Positions 36,383 to 46,074 are shown, numbered from the stretch's first letter. The stretch: DNA of 64,000 nucleotides from Kribbella monticola (GCF_003261635.1 NZ_QFXK01000010.1:248001-312000); one strand, 5' to 3'. Notes: generated by a model from the letters alone, not told the origin. Program-made: numbers and translations.

Positions 36383-36389
36383 TCGGCGA

Positions 36390-37541
36390 TCAGGGCAGGC
36401 GGTGGCCGGTGGGGATCTGGAACGGCGGCGGGTTGCCGTCGTCCGGGGGATAGGGGCTGAAGGCCTTGACCGCCGTGGTGCAGGTGGCGGTCCTGACCGA
36501 GCAGGTGACGAGGTCGAGTGGGTTCTTCTCCGGACTCTCCAGGGTCTTGATGCCCAGCGTGACGAACCGGTCGTTGTCGAGCCAGACGGCCTGTACCAGC
36601 AGCGCATGGTCGGACTTGAGTTTGATCTCGCCCGAGCCGTCCGACCGGAACAGCCGGCTGGTGTCGGTGGACTCGGTGAAGACGTGGGCGGCGTCGGGAG
36701 ACAGGTTCGCGCTGTCGATGGCGCCGGGGACGATGACGTTGCGCGGGCCGAGCGTCCGGGCGACTCCGATGCCCTCGATCGCCCCGCCGGGCTGGATCAC
36801 TGGATAGGCGAGTTTGCCGTTGGCAGCGTCTGACAATTCGCTCGGCAGGGCTCCGGCCTTGAGCAGAGTGCCCTTTCCGTCGCCGATGTCCCAGCTGCGC
36901 AGACCGTCGTTGGCGGCGAAGTACGCCATGTCGTTGTCGATGGCAAGCACCTGGGGGATCAGGCCCTCTTCGACCGGCTTCTTCTCGTTGCCGAGCGTGG
37001 TCCGTGCGATCTCGTGCCGGGTGCCCACGTCGTACAGGACGAACTCGTCGGTCGCCGGGCCGTTGTCGTCGACCCAGCCGACCAGGGTGCCGCTGTCGTC
37101 CGCGGCCAGGTCACCCGAGCTGCCGGTGCCGAGCTTGGCGTCGCTGCGGCCGTCGCCACTGCCGTCGGTGAAGTAGACGGCGCCGCTGTCGGCCGCGTAG
37201 ACGAAGCCGGTGTCGATCTGGACGAACGAGCTGATCTTCTCCGGACCCACCTTGATGATGTCCCGCCCGTAATGGATCTTGTCGCCCGTCGAGTACGTCG
37301 GCCGGCGCTCCTTGAAGGTCGGTACGCCGCCGGCTGGTTGCGCCGAGTCGGCGAGGTGCCTGGCGGTGACGACTCCGCCCGCGAGAATCAACGCGCTCGC
37401 GATGGCGACGGCGGCGATCGCAGTACTTCGGCGGCGCCGGATCCGCCGGTTGCCGGTGCCGATGATGGCGTCCAGGTCGAGGTGCGGTTCCTGGACGGCG
37501 CCGGCACGCTCGGTCAGGGTCTCCTTCAACAGGCCGGTCAC
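36390..37541 (-). CDS. Membrane-anchored protein coupled to a SigE-type sigma factor
   Basis: The 383-residue protein has an N-terminal cytoplasmic part (residues 1-45), then a transmembrane helix (STAIAAVAIASALILAGGVV). An extracellular domain of about 310 residues follows with blade-like segments (TGFVYAADSGAVYFTDGSGD; DNDMAYFAANDGLRSWDIGD), suggesting a beta-propeller. GTG 37541 overlaps the stop of the sigma gene (GTGA), so both are made together. Partner proteins of SigE-family factors are often membrane anchored and can act as anti-sigma factors, but no zinc-binding HxxxCxxC motif is present here. The role is inferred from position. Confidence 0.75.
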   Translation of the reverse strand: MTGLLKETLTERAGAVQEPHLDLDAIIGTGNRRIRRRRSTAIAAVAIASALILAGGVVTARHLADSAQPAGGVPTFKERRPTYSTGDKIHYGRDIIKVGPEKISSFVQIDTGFVYAADSGAVYFTDGSGDGRSDAKLGTGSSGDLAADDSGTLVGWVDDNGPATDEFVLYDVGTRHEIARTTLGNEKKPVEEGLIPQVLAIDNDMAYFAANDGLRSWDIGDGKGTLLKAGALPSELSDAANGKLAYPVIQPGGAIEGIGVARTLGPRNVIVPGAIDSANLSPDAAHVFTESTDTSRLFRSDGSGEIKLKSDHALLVQAVWLDNDRFVTLGIKTLESPEKNPLDLVTCSVRTATCTTAVKAFSPYPPDDGNPPPFQIPTGHRLP

Positions 37542-38059
37542 TTCGCCACCACCGTTTCCATGATCAGTACCGCGTCGGGGCCGAGCCGGGCGCGGAGTTT
37601 CTTCAGCCCATGGGCGGTCTGGGACTTCACGGTGCCGATCGAGCATCCCAGTAGAGCGGCGGCCTCGCGTTCCGTGAGGTCTTCGTAGTACCGCAGGACC
37701 AGGACGGCACGTTGTCGGGGCGGCAGCGCCTGGAGCTCCTCCCACAACCACAGTCGCGCCGTCACGTTGTCGTCGTGGTGCCCGGTCGGCAGTTCCGGCA
37801 CGTCGTCCCGCGGTCGCTCGGAATGCCAGGACTTTCGCCGCCACCAGGTGATCGCGGTGTTCGTGATCACCTTGCGGGTGTACGCGTCGGCGTTGGCGGA
37901 GTCGTGCAGCCGCCGCCAGGCGACATACGTCTTGGTCAACGCCTCCTGGACCAGATCTTCGGCGAGCCCTCGTTCACCGGCGAGCAGGTACGCGTAGCGA
38001 TACAGCGCTCGATGTCTGCTGGTGGCGAATTGAGCGAATCCCCCAGATTCGTCGGCCAT
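37538..38059 (-). CDS. SigE-family RNA polymerase sigma factor (ECF type)
   Basis: The 173-residue protein has region 2 (FATSRHRALYRYAYLLAGER, then AEDLVQEALTKTYVAW) and region 4 (LPPRQRAVLVLRYYEDLTER, AALLGCSIGTVKSQTAHGLK). This is the compact ECF layout of the actinobacterial SigE-70 family (SigE-like, about 170 residues). It would direct RNA polymerase to a small regulon. The gene following in the operon encodes a membrane-anchored protein, probably its partner. Confidence 0.92.
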   Translation of the reverse strand: MADESGGFAQFATSRHRALYRYAYLLAGERGLAEDLVQEALTKTYVAWRRLHDSANADAYTRKVITNTAITWWRRKSWHSERPRDDVPELPTGHHDDNVTARLWLWEELQALPPRQRAVLVLRYYEDLTEREAAALLGCSIGTVKSQTAHGLKKLRARLGPDAVLIMETVVAK

Positions 38060-38145
38060 CCCGTTCCCCTCAGCTGGTCAGGCACCCGGTGGTACCTCGT
38101 CTGTGCACCCCGTGACGCGATGAGACCCGCGAATGGTTGGTCGGA

Positions 38146-38811
38146 TCATCGGGCGCCGGGGCGGACGATGCCGGTTTCGTAGGCGTGGACGATGACCTGG
38201 GCTCGGTCGCGGAGGTCGAGTTTGGTGAGGATGCGGCTGACATGCACCTTCACCGTGGGCTCGGAGATGTGGAGTTGCTCGGCGATCTCCCGGTTGGATC
38301 GTCCGCGGGCGATTTCGAGGAGGATCTGGCGTTCGCGGTCGGTGAGGCCTTCCAGCGGCTGTTCGGCGGGTGGCTGGAGTGGCTCGGGGAGGTGCGGGGT
38401 GAACTGTTCGATCAGCCGACGGGTGACAGCTGGAGCGACCGCCGCGGCGCCGCCGGCGACCACGCGGATGCCGTTGATCAGGTCGGCCGGGAGAGCGTCC
38501 TTGATGAGGAATCCGGAGGCGCCGGCCCGCAGCGCGGCGTACACGTATTCGTCGAGATCGAACGTGGTCAGTACCAGGATCTTCGCGGGGGAACCGGAGG
38601 CGACGATCCGGCGGGTTGCTTCGATCCCGTCGAGCACCGGCATTCGCACGTCCATCAGGACGACGTCGGGGTCGAGCGTTCTGGTCAGAGAGAGCGCTTC
38701 CTCGCCGTTCCCGGCTTCTCCGACCACCTCGAGATCGGGCTCCTGGTTGAGAAACGCCCGGAACCCCAGCCGCAGCAGCGCTTGATCATCCGCCAGCAGA
38801 ACCTTGATCAC
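38146..38811 (-). CDS. NarL/FixJ-type response regulator
   Basis: The 221-residue protein has a receiver domain: DDQALLR with the acidic pair, phospho-acceptor Asp in DPDVVLMDVRMPVLDG, Thr in VLTTFD and Lys in GFLIKDALP. A LuxR-type helix-turn-helix follows at the end (LTDRERQILLEIARGRSNRE, then LHISEPTVKVHVSRILTKLD). GTG 38811 overlaps the histidine-kinase stop by 4 nt. It likely regulates the ABC transporter in the same operon. Confidence 0.95.
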   Translation of the reverse strand: MIKVLLADDQALLRLGFRAFLNQEPDLEVVGEAGNGEEALSLTRTLDPDVVLMDVRMPVLDGIEATRRIVASGSPAKILVLTTFDLDEYVYAALRAGASGFLIKDALPADLINGIRVVAGGAAAVAPAVTRRLIEQFTPHLPEPLQPPAEQPLEGLTDRERQILLEIARGRSNREIAEQLHISEPTVKVHVSRILTKLDLRDRAQVIVHAYETGIVRPGAR

Positions 38812-40049
38812 GCCATCACTTCCTGCTCAGCCGGGAGCGGCAGCTCGGCGCGATTGGAGGTGGGATCCAGGGGGAGGTGGGCGGTCAGGCGCCAGCCGGT
38901 GGGGGTGTGGGGGCCGCAGTGGATGGTGCCGCCGTAGGCGGTGGCGCGTTCGGTGATGCCTAGGAGGCCGTGGCCGCCTGGGACGGGAGTGGGGGCGGTC
39001 GTGCCGGCGCCGTCGTCGGTGATGTCGACAGTGATTCCGGTGGGGGTGTGGCGGAGGTGGACCGAGGCATGGGCGGTGGGGCCGGCGTGTTTGAGGGTGT
39101 TGGTGAGTCCTTCCTGGACGATCCGGTAGATGATCAGGCCGGCGCCGGCGGAGACCGCTCTCTGAGGTTCTTCGATCGTGAGTTCTACTTGCAAGCCGGC
39201 GTCGCGGACCTGGGCGACCAGGTCGTCGAGGTCGGCGATACCGGGCTGAGGGGCCAGGGATTGGCCGTCTCGGAGTACGCCGACCATTCGCCGCATCTCC
39301 GAGAGTGCCGCGCGGCCCGTGGTCGACGACTGGCGCATCAACTCGGTTGCCTGGTCCGGATCGGTGCCGGCCGTCGCGGCGGCGCCGTCGGCGAGCGCGA
39401 CCATCACGGCGAGGTTGTGCGCGACGACGTCGTGTACCTCTCGGGCGAGCAGGGTTCGCTCGGCGGCGATCGCGATTCTCGCCTGGGTTTCGAGTTCCTG
39501 CTGCCGGTGGCGGATCCGTTCCAGTTCGGCCTTCTCCCGCAGGCGAAGCGAGATCGCGAGGAGGCAGATGACGGCGACGATCGAGCAGATTCCGATCAAC
39601 GTCGGCAGGTGGCCGTTGCTGGTGAGAATCGCGACGACGACCGCGGTCAGCACGGTGGCCAGCGCGGGCACCAGATGGATCAGTCGGGCGTACCGAGCGA
39701 GGCCGTAGAGGGCGAACAGCGGGGCGAAGACGAGATAGACACCCGCGACGTCGAGCAGAACGCAGAGGCCGACGAGGGCGAGGATCGACCAGAAGACCGC
39801 GACCGGGGCGCGCCGCCGCCAGAACAGTGGCAACTGGACGGCGGCGAACAACAGCCACGTCGCCGCGGCGATCCCTGGCCTCGAGCCGATCGTCGCCGGT
39901 TCGGTCTGCGCGCCGACGCTCGCGGGCAAGACGATGAGCGCCACCAGCACCGTCAGACACGCGTCTACCAGCCGCGGCGGCTGAATCACGAACCGCCGCT
40001 CCACCCACTCCCACCGCCTGCGCAACGAATCGCGCCATCCGCGCCTCAT
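38808..40049 (-). CDS. Sensor histidine kinase (HisKA_3, DesK/LiaS-like)
   Basis: The 413-residue protein has about six hydrophobic segments in residues 20-165 with short loops, so it probably senses within the membrane. A dimerisation/phospho-acceptor domain follows, with the His in LAREVHDVVAHNLAVMV. The ATPase domain carries IVQEGLTNTLKHAG (N-box), DDGAGT and GGHGLLGITERA. ATG 40049 with GGTGAG upstream was chosen over TTG 40088. It is the third gene of an operon with an ABC exporter and the regulator. Confidence 0.93.
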   Translation of the reverse strand: MRRGWRDSLRRRWEWVERRFVIQPPRLVDACLTVLVALIVLPASVGAQTEPATIGSRPGIAAATWLLFAAVQLPLFWRRRAPVAVFWSILALVGLCVLLDVAGVYLVFAPLFALYGLARYARLIHLVPALATVLTAVVVAILTSNGHLPTLIGICSIVAVICLLAISLRLREKAELERIRHRQQELETQARIAIAAERTLLAREVHDVVAHNLAVMVALADGAAATAGTDPDQATELMRQSSTTGRAALSEMRRMVGVLRDGQSLAPQPGIADLDDLVAQVRDAGLQVELTIEEPQRAVSAGAGLIIYRIVQEGLTNTLKHAGPTAHASVHLRHTPTGITVDITDDGAGTTAPTPVPGGHGLLGITERATAYGGTIHCGPHTPTGWRLTAHLPLDPTSNRAELPLPAEQEVMA

Positions 40050-40107
40050 CAGCTCACCGAACGCCCGGCAGGTTGCGTGGCTGATCAACGGGTCACCTTC
40101 GTTCGGG

Positions 40108-40947
40108 TCAGATGTCGCGGCGGTGGAGGAGGGTTGCGGACCAGGTCAGCATCAGGATGACCCAGCCGAGGACCACCACGGCGGAGAGGCCCGGGGAGAG
40201 CATCACGTCGGGGGCGTCGCCGACCTGGACCATCGCCTCGGAGGCGTTCCGGAACATGCCCTGCAGCGCGAGGGTCGGGAAGTACGGCAATGCGCTGTGG
40301 AACGAGGTGGGCAACGCCGACAGCAGCACCGACGGGAGAACGACCAGACCGAGCACGTACGCCGAAAGCGCGCCCGCCGTACTGCGCAGCAGCGTTCCCA
40401 GCGCGAGTGCCATCAACCCGGCCGCCACGCTGGCACCGGCCGCTCCGAACAAGGACCGGGTGATCCCCGGATCCCCCAAAGAAGCGCGGAGAGCGCTGTC
40501 TGTGAACGCCTGATACGTGAGGAACGCGCCGAAGTACGCGACCAGCAAGGAAGGCGTCGCCACGACGACGAGGACCACCGCCTTCGCCCACAACACCGGC
40601 AGGCGCCGCGGTACTGCGGTGAAGGTCGCCCGGATCACGCCGGACTGGAACTCTCCGGTCATCATCGTCAGCCCGAACACCCCGACCGCCATCGCGAACA
40701 GCAGGAAGCCACCGCCCACGCTGAGCGTCGGATCGGTCGGCCGGTCGTGGTTCGTGTGGCCGATCCAGCCGGAGAGAGCGCTGAAGACCACGGGGAGCGC
40801 GATCAGCACGCTCCAGTTCGTCGACGACAGCTTGGTCCACTCGGATCGGAGTACGCGCCGGAAGGTCACCCCGTCCTGCTCGCCGTCGCTCATCGCAGAC
40901 TGCCCAAGGGCGCGACCACGTCGCGGGTCAACAGTGCCGCCGCTCAT
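40108..40947 (-). CDS. ABC-2-type transporter permease
   Basis: The 279-residue protein starts with a cytoplasmic region and the helix VLIALPVVFSALSGWIG. The pattern TMMTGEFQSGVIRATFTAVPRRL is typical of ABC-2 permeases partnering lantibiotic or bacitracin-type exporters, and five further helices follow. The ATG at 40947 overlaps the ATPase stop (ATGA). A second in-frame ATG at 40893 sits in a nearly identical context (CTGCGATGAGCG) and could be the true start, because the residues between look unstructured. Confidence 0.88.
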   Translation of the reverse strand: MSGGTVDPRRGRALGQSAMSDGEQDGVTFRRVLRSEWTKLSSTNWSVLIALPVVFSALSGWIGHTNHDRPTDPTLSVGGGFLLFAMAVGVFGLTMMTGEFQSGVIRATFTAVPRRLPVLWAKAVVLVVVATPSLLVAYFGAFLTYQAFTDSALRASLGDPGITRSLFGAAGASVAAGLMALALGTLLRSTAGALSAYVLGLVVLPSVLLSALPTSFHSALPYFPTLALQGMFRNASEAMVQVGDAPDVMLSPGLSAVVVLGWVILMLTWSATLLHRRDI

Positions 40948-41666
40948 CGCAGACCGCCTGAGAACTCGACCGCGTCACCGGTCAGCTGGAGATAGGCCTC
41001 TTCGAGGGAGGCGTGGCCGGAGGTGAGTTCGGCCATCGGCAGATCGGCGAGCAGGCGCCCGCGCCCGACCACCACGAGCTGATCCGCAGTGAGCGCCATC
41101 TCGCTGATCAGGTGCGACGACACGAGCACCGTCCGACCCTCCGCCGCCTGAGCCCGGAGCAGATTGCGTAACCAGTGCACGCCCGCCGGATCGAGCCCGT
41201 TCGTCGGCTCGTCGAGAACCAAGGTCGACGGTTCGCCCAGCAGCACCGCCGCGATCCCGAGCCGCTGACGCATCCCGAGCGAGTACTCCGCCGTGGACCG
41301 CCCCGCCGCCGAGGTCAGCCCGACCGCGTCGAGCACCTCCTCCACCCGAGAGAGCGCGATCCCATGAGTCTGTGCCAACGCCAGCAGATACCGGTACGCC
41401 GTACGCCCGCGTTGCACCGGAGTTGCCTCGAGCAACGCCCCGACCTGGCGCAGCGGGGCAGGCAACGCGGCGTACGGCTGTCCGTCGATCTTCGCGGTCC
41501 CGCTGGACGCCTTGGCCAGCCCGAGCAGGATGCGCATCGTCGTGGACTTCCCGGCTCCGTTGGGGCCCAGGAACCCGGTCACCCGGCCCGGCCGTACGGT
41601 GAAGGTGAGCCCGTCGACCACCACCGCGTTGCCGTACTTCTTCGTCAACTCCTCGATCTCGATCAT
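40944..41666 (-). CDS. ABC transporter ATPase (ABC-2 exporter)
   Basis: The 240-residue protein has Walker A GPNGAGKST, Q-loop region ALLEATPVQRGRTAYRYLLA, signature YSLGMRQRLGIA, Walker B TLVLDEPTNGLDP and switch His in VSSHLISEM. This subfamily pairs with ABC-2 permeases and often gives resistance to cell-envelope antibiotics (family knowledge). It is the first gene of a four-gene operon: ATPase, permease, kinase, regulator. The start lies about 220 nt from the divergent glpF gene. Confidence 0.94.
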   Translation of the reverse strand: MIEIEELTKKYGNAVVVDGLTFTVRPGRVTGFLGPNGAGKSTTMRILLGLAKASSGTAKIDGQPYAALPAPLRQVGALLEATPVQRGRTAYRYLLALAQTHGIALSRVEEVLDAVGLTSAAGRSTAEYSLGMRQRLGIAAVLLGEPSTLVLDEPTNGLDPAGVHWLRNLLRAQAAEGRTVLVSSHLISEMALTADQLVVVGRGRLLADLPMAELTSGHASLEEAYLQLTGDAVEFSGGLR

Positions 41667-41793
41667 GGGTCAGACGCTAGGAAACGTGGCTGTACCCAGG
41701 CGTCCGGCGGACGTCTACTCCACCGGCGCGCGCCGTACATCCAAAGACGTAGCCGGAGCCTCGGGGTGTCGCGGCCCGGCACTCAACCACCGC

Positions 41794-41810
41794 GTTCGAC
41801 AATGTCGAAC
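41794..41810. promoter_or_regulatory. Perfect palindrome upstream of glpF (candidate regulator site)
   Basis: GTTCGACAATGTCGAAC is a 17-nt perfect palindrome with a single central base. It lies just upstream of the promoter candidate of glpF and about 80 nt before the glpF start. The IclR regulator encoded at 48676-49434 is an obvious candidate to bind it, since IclR-type GylR proteins control glycerol operons in Streptomyces. Binding is inferred. Confidence 0.6.
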
Positions 41811-41818
41811 GAGAGTTG

Positions 41819-41847
41819 TTGTGCCGCCTCGCAGACCCTCCTAGATT
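41819..41847 (+). promoter_or_regulatory. Candidate promoter of glpFKD
   Basis: TTGTGC at 41819-41824 and TAGATT at 41842-41847 are separated by 17 nt, a normal sigma-70 spacing. The -10 box ends about 42 nt before the glpF start. The palindrome lies directly upstream of the -35 box. Confidence 0.5.
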
Positions 41848-41889
41848 CCAGTTCTCCGTGGTCGTCACGGGGTGGAAGGGAGACCAAGC

Positions 41890-42747
41890 ATGGCTACGAC
41901 TGAGGCGGTCAAGGCGAAAACCCTTCTGGGGGAGTGTTCCGCCGAGCTCGCCGGCACGTTCATCCTGATCCTGTTCGGCGTCGGCGTCGTGGCCCAGGTG
42001 GTCGCGGGCGGGATCGGGAACCACGACTCGATCGCGTGGGCCTGGGGACTCGGTGTGACATTGGGCATCTACGTGGCGGGCCGGATGACCGGCGCGCACC
42101 TGAACCCGGCGGTGACGATCGCGCTGGCGGCGTTCCGCGGGTTCAGCTGGAAGAAGGTGCTGCCGTACTCGGTGGCACAGTTCCTCGGAGCGTTCCTGGC
42201 GGCGCTCGTGGTTCGCTGGAACTACACCGAGGCACTGCACAAGGTCGACCCGGGCCTGACCATCAAGACCCAGGGCGTGTTCTCGACGCTGCCCGGCAAC
42301 GGCAGCATGGATCTCGGCGTCCACATGTGGGGCGGCTTCCGCGACCAAATCATCGGTACCGCGATTCTGATGATGGTCATCCTGGCCATCACCGACCTGC
42401 GCAACACCTCCCCGGCGGCCAACCTGGCGCCGTTCATCGTCGGCCTGCTGGTGGTCGGCATCGGGATGGCGTGGGGCACCAACGCCGGGTACGCGATCAA
42501 CCCGGCGCGCGACTTCGGCCCGCGGCTGGCATCGTTCTTCACCGGCTACGGCGGAGCGATGAAGGACCAGTTCGGGGACGTCTATTTCTGGGTGCCGATC
42601 GTGGCACCGATCATCGGCGCGCTGGTCGGCGCGGCCCTGTACGACCTGCTGGTCGGCCGCTACCTGCCGATCTCGGACGAGGACGAGGAGCCGGGCCGGA
42701 TTCCCGAGGGCGATCCCGAGGCCGAGACCAGGGCCGCCACCGCATGA
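41890..42747 (+). CDS. glpF: Glycerol facilitator (MIP family)
   Basis: The 285-residue membrane protein has both aquaporin boxes, HLNPAVTIAL and AINPARDFGPR. The Asp after the second NPA arginine is the glyceroporin sign. Six full helices and two half helices fit. The start ATG 41890 is followed by an acidic helix, and the C-terminal tail is Glu-rich. It lets glycerol enter by diffusion, and the kinase encoded next (28 nt downstream) traps it. Confidence 0.94.
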   Translation: MATTEAVKAKTLLGECSAELAGTFILILFGVGVVAQVVAGGIGNHDSIAWAWGLGVTLGIYVAGRMTGAHLNPAVTIALAAFRGFSWKKVLPYSVAQFLGAFLAALVVRWNYTEALHKVDPGLTIKTQGVFSTLPGNGSMDLGVHMWGGFRDQIIGTAILMMVILAITDLRNTSPAANLAPFIVGLLVVGIGMAWGTNAGYAINPARDFGPRLASFFTGYGGAMKDQFGDVYFWVPIVAPIIGALVGAALYDLLVGRYLPISDEDEEPGRIPEGDPEAETRAATA

Positions 42748-42774
42748 CCACCAAGTGTGAGGAGAGGACTATCC

Positions 42775-44292
42775 ATGGCTGACTTCGTAGGTGCCGTCGA
42801 CCAGGGCACCACGAGTACCCGCTTCATGATCTTCGACCACTCCGGCAACGAGGTGGGCAAGCACCAGCTGGAGCACGAGCAGATCCTGCCGCAGGCCGGT
42901 TGGGTGGAGCACAACCCGGTGGAGATCTGGGAGCGCACCAGCTCGGTGATCCGGACCGCGATGAACGCGCAGGGACTGCAGGCGAGCGACCTGGCGGCGC
43001 TCGGCATCACCAACCAGCGCGAGACGGCCGTGGTGTGGAACCGCAAGACCGGCCGGCCCTACTACAACGCGATCGTCTGGCAGGACACCCGGACCGACCG
43101 GATCGCCTCGGCCCTGGACCGTGAGGGCAAGGGCGACGTGATCCGGCAGAAGGCCGGTCTGCCGCCGGCGACGTACTTCTCGGCCGGCAAGGTGCAGTGG
43201 ATCCTGGAGAACGTCGACGGGGTGCGCGAGGCCGCGGAGGCCGGTGACGCCGTCTTCGGCAACACCGACACCTGGCTGCTCTGGAACCTCACCGGCGGCA
43301 CCGACGGCGGTTCGCACGTCACCGACGTGACGAACGCCAGCCGGACCATGCTGATGAACCTCGAAACGCTCGACTGGGACGACGAGCTCATCTCGTTCTT
43401 CAACATCCCGCGGCAGATGCTGCCCGAGATCCGGCCGTCGTCGGACCCGAACACGTACGGCGAGACGCTCACCAACGGCCCGCTCGGCGGTCAGGTGCCG
43501 CTGACGGGTGACCTCGGCGACCAGCAGGCGGCCACGGTCGGCCAGGTCTGCTTCAAGCCGGGCGAGGCCAAGAACACCTACGGCACCGGCAACTTCATGC
43601 TGCTGAACACCGGTACCGAACTGGTCCGCTCGAAGGCCGGTCTGCTCAGCACGATGTGCTACAAGTTCGGCGACGAGGACCCGGTCTACGCGCTGGAGGG
43701 ATCCATCGCGGTCACCGGTTCCGCGGTCCAGTGGCTGCGCGATCAGCTCGGCATCATCTCCGGTGCCTCCGAGACCGAGACCCTGGCCCGTCAGGTCGCG
43801 GACAACGGCGGCGTGTACTTCGTACCGGCGTTCTCCGGGCTCTTCGCGCCGTACTGGCGGTCCGATGCGCGCGGTGCCATTGTCGGCCTGTCCCGCTTCA
43901 ACACCAACGCTCACCTGGCGCGCGCAACACTGGAAGCGATCTGCTACCAGAGCAAGGACGTGGCGGACGCGATGGAGAAGGACTCGGGCGTGAAGCTCGA
44001 CGTGCTGAAGGTGGACGGCGGTGTCACGGCGAACGAGCTGTGCATGCAGATGCAGGCCGACATCCTCGGCGTACCGGTGAGCAAGCCGGTCGTCGCGGAG
44101 ACCACCGCACTGGGCGCGGCATACGCGGCCGGCCTGGCGACCGGGTTCTGGAAGACCAAGGAAGAACTCGTGCAGAACTGGAACGAGGACAAGCGCTGGA
44201 ACCCGGAGTGGAACGACGAGCAGCGTGCTGAGGGGTACAAGGGCTGGGAGAAGGCCGTCCAGCGCACGCTCGACTGGGTGGACGTCGACTAG
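42775..44292 (+). CDS. glpK: Glycerol kinase
   Basis: The 505-residue FGGY-family kinase begins with [17 protein letters not shown] (phosphate loop). It has [33 protein letters not shown] (second ATP motif), and the FGGY signature block [20 protein letters not shown]. It makes sn-glycerol 3-phosphate from glycerol and ATP. Start ATG 42775 follows AGGAG. It lies between glpF and glpD. A second kinase (47168-48676) is encoded 3 kb downstream. Confidence 0.97.
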   Translation: MADFVGAVDQGTTSTRFMIFDHSGNEVGKHQLEHEQILPQAGWVEHNPVEIWERTSSVIRTAMNAQGLQASDLAALGITNQRETAVVWNRKTGRPYYNAIVWQDTRTDRIASALDREGKGDVIRQKAGLPPATYFSAGKVQWILENVDGVREAAEAGDAVFGNTDTWLLWNLTGGTDGGSHVTDVTNASRTMLMNLETLDWDDELISFFNIPRQMLPEIRPSSDPNTYGETLTNGPLGGQVPLTGDLGDQQAATVGQVCFKPGEAKNTYGTGNFMLLNTGTELVRSKAGLLSTMCYKFGDEDPVYALEGSIAVTGSAVQWLRDQLGIISGASETETLARQVADNGGVYFVPAFSGLFAPYWRSDARGAIVGLSRFNTNAHLARATLEAICYQSKDVADAMEKDSGVKLDVLKVDGGVTANELCMQMQADILGVPVSKPVVAETTALGAAYAAGLATGFWKTKEELVQNWNEDKRWNPEWNDEQRAEGYKGWEKAVQRTLDWVDVD

Positions 44293-44349
44293 TCCGGCAG
44301 CGGCACGTAGTACGAGGTAGTAGAGGCAAGGCAACGGAAGGAAAGCACA

Positions 44350-46062
44350 GTGGGCGCAGTGGCTCTGTCACCGCAAGCGAGGTCCGAGGCCATCGACGCG
44401 ATGGCGGACGGCCGGGAACTGGACGTCCTGGTGATCGGTGGCGGGGTGGTCGGCACCGGGTCGGCCCTCGACGCCGCCACCCGGGGTCTGACCACGGGGT
44501 TGCTGGAGGCTCGCGACTTCGCGAGCGGCACCTCCAGCAGGTCCAGCAAGCTGATCCACGGCGGTCTGCGCTACCTGGAGATGCTCGACTTCCGTCTGGT
44601 GCACGAGGCGCTGCAGGAGCGCGGTCTGCTGCTGCAGCGTCTCGCACCCCACCTGGTGAAGCCGGTGCCGTTCCTCTACCCACTGCAGCACCGGTGGTGG
44701 GAGCGGTTCTACGCCGGCTCAGGTGTGGCGCTGTACGACGCCATGGCGCTCAGCTCCGGGCTCGGCGCGGGTCTGCCGATCCACAAGCACCTCACCCGCC
44801 GCGGTGCGATGCGACTGGTGCCCAGCTTGAAGAAGTCCGCTCTGGTCGGCGCACTGCAGTACTACGACGCGCAGGTGGACGACGCGCGTCACACGATGGA
44901 GTTGGCCCGTACTGCGGCGTCGTACGGCGCTCATGTCGCCAACCGGGTCAAGGTGACCGGGTTCCTTCGGCAGGGCGAGCGCGTGACCGGGGTTCAGGCG
45001 AAGGATCTGGAGAGCGGCCGCGAGTTCGAAGTACGGGCCAAGCAGGTCGTCAACGCGACCGGGGTGTGGACCGACGACACCCAGGCGATGGTCGGCGAAC
45101 GCGGGCAGTACCACGTCCGTGCCTCGAAGGGGATCCACCTCGTCGTACCGAAGGACCGGATCCAGTCCAGCACCGGGATGATCCTGCGGACCGAGAAGTC
45201 GGTGCTGTTCATCATCCCGTGGGGCCGGCACTGGCTGATCGGGACGACGGACACCGACTGGAACCTCGACAAGGCTCACCCGGCCGCGACCAGCAAGGAC
45301 ATCGAGTACCTGCTCGACCACGTCAACGCGGTACTGACCACCCCGTTGACGCGGGAAGACGTGGAGGGCGTGTACGCCGGTCTCCGGCCCCTGCTGGCGG
45401 GGGAGTCGGAGAGTACGTCGAAGCTCTCCCGCGAGCACGTCGTCGCACATGCGGCGCCGGGGCTCGTGGTGGTTGCCGGTGGCAAGTACACGACGTATCG
45501 GGTGATGGCCAAGGATGCCATCGACGCGGCCGCGAATGCCCTCGACGGCCGGGTCCCGAAGTCGGTCACCAAGAACACGCCGCTGGTCGGCGCCGACGGG
45601 TACCACGCGATGTGGAACCAGCGGCACCTGATTGCCCAGCGTTCGGGGCTGCACGTGGCCCGGATCGAGCACCTGCTCAACCGGTACGGCGCGCTGATCG
45701 ACGAGGTGCTCGCGCTCGTCGAGAAGGATCCGTCACTGGGCGAGCAACTGCCCGGTACGCAGGACTACCTGAAGGCGGAGATCGTGTACGGCGCCACCAA
45801 TGAAGGCGCTCGCCACCTCGACGACGTCCTGGCGCGCCGGACCCGGATCTCGATCGAGGCCTGGGACCGCGGCGTCGAGGCCGCCGAAGCGGCGGCCCGG
45901 CTGATGGCCCCGGTGCTCGGCTGGGACGAGGAGACCATTGACCGCGAGGTCTCCTTCTACCAGCAACGCGTCCAGTCCGAACGCGACTCCCAGGACCAAC
46001 CCGACGACGAATCCGCCGACAAGGTCCGCCTCGGCGCCCCCGACATCGTCTCGCCGGCCTGA
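44350..46062 (+). CDS. glpD: Glycerol-3-phosphate dehydrogenase (FAD)
   Basis: The 570-residue protein has the FAD-binding VLVIGGGVVGTGSALDAATRG start (GxGxxG-type), FASGTSSRSSKLIHGGLRYL (the GlpD fingerprint), the VPFLYPL substrate segment and GKYTTYRVMAKDAID near the end of the catalytic part. A C-terminal domain of about 150 residues follows, as in GlpD/GlpO. It oxidises glycerol 3-phosphate to dihydroxyacetone phosphate at the membrane and passes electrons to quinone. The start is GTG 44350; GGAAGGAAAG lies upstream. A strong terminator follows. Confidence 0.97.
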   Translation: MGAVALSPQARSEAIDAMADGRELDVLVIGGGVVGTGSALDAATRGLTTGLLEARDFASGTSSRSSKLIHGGLRYLEMLDFRLVHEALQERGLLLQRLAPHLVKPVPFLYPLQHRWWERFYAGSGVALYDAMALSSGLGAGLPIHKHLTRRGAMRLVPSLKKSALVGALQYYDAQVDDARHTMELARTAASYGAHVANRVKVTGFLRQGERVTGVQAKDLESGREFEVRAKQVVNATGVWTDDTQAMVGERGQYHVRASKGIHLVVPKDRIQSSTGMILRTEKSVLFIIPWGRHWLIGTTDTDWNLDKAHPAATSKDIEYLLDHVNAVLTTPLTREDVEGVYAGLRPLLAGESESTSKLSREHVVAHAAPGLVVVAGGKYTTYRVMAKDAIDAAANALDGRVPKSVTKNTPLVGADGYHAMWNQRHLIAQRSGLHVARIEHLLNRYGALIDEVLALVEKDPSLGEQLPGTQDYLKAEIVYGATNEGARHLDDVLARRTRISIEAWDRGVEAAEAAARLMAPVLGWDEETIDREVSFYQQRVQSERDSQDQPDDESADKVRLGAPDIVSPA

Positions 46063-46074
46063 CCAACCTGCTTG

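Noticed and set aside
42769-44334. 521-codon frame antisense to glpK
   Set aside because: No recognisable protein; glpK motifs are complete on the plus strand.
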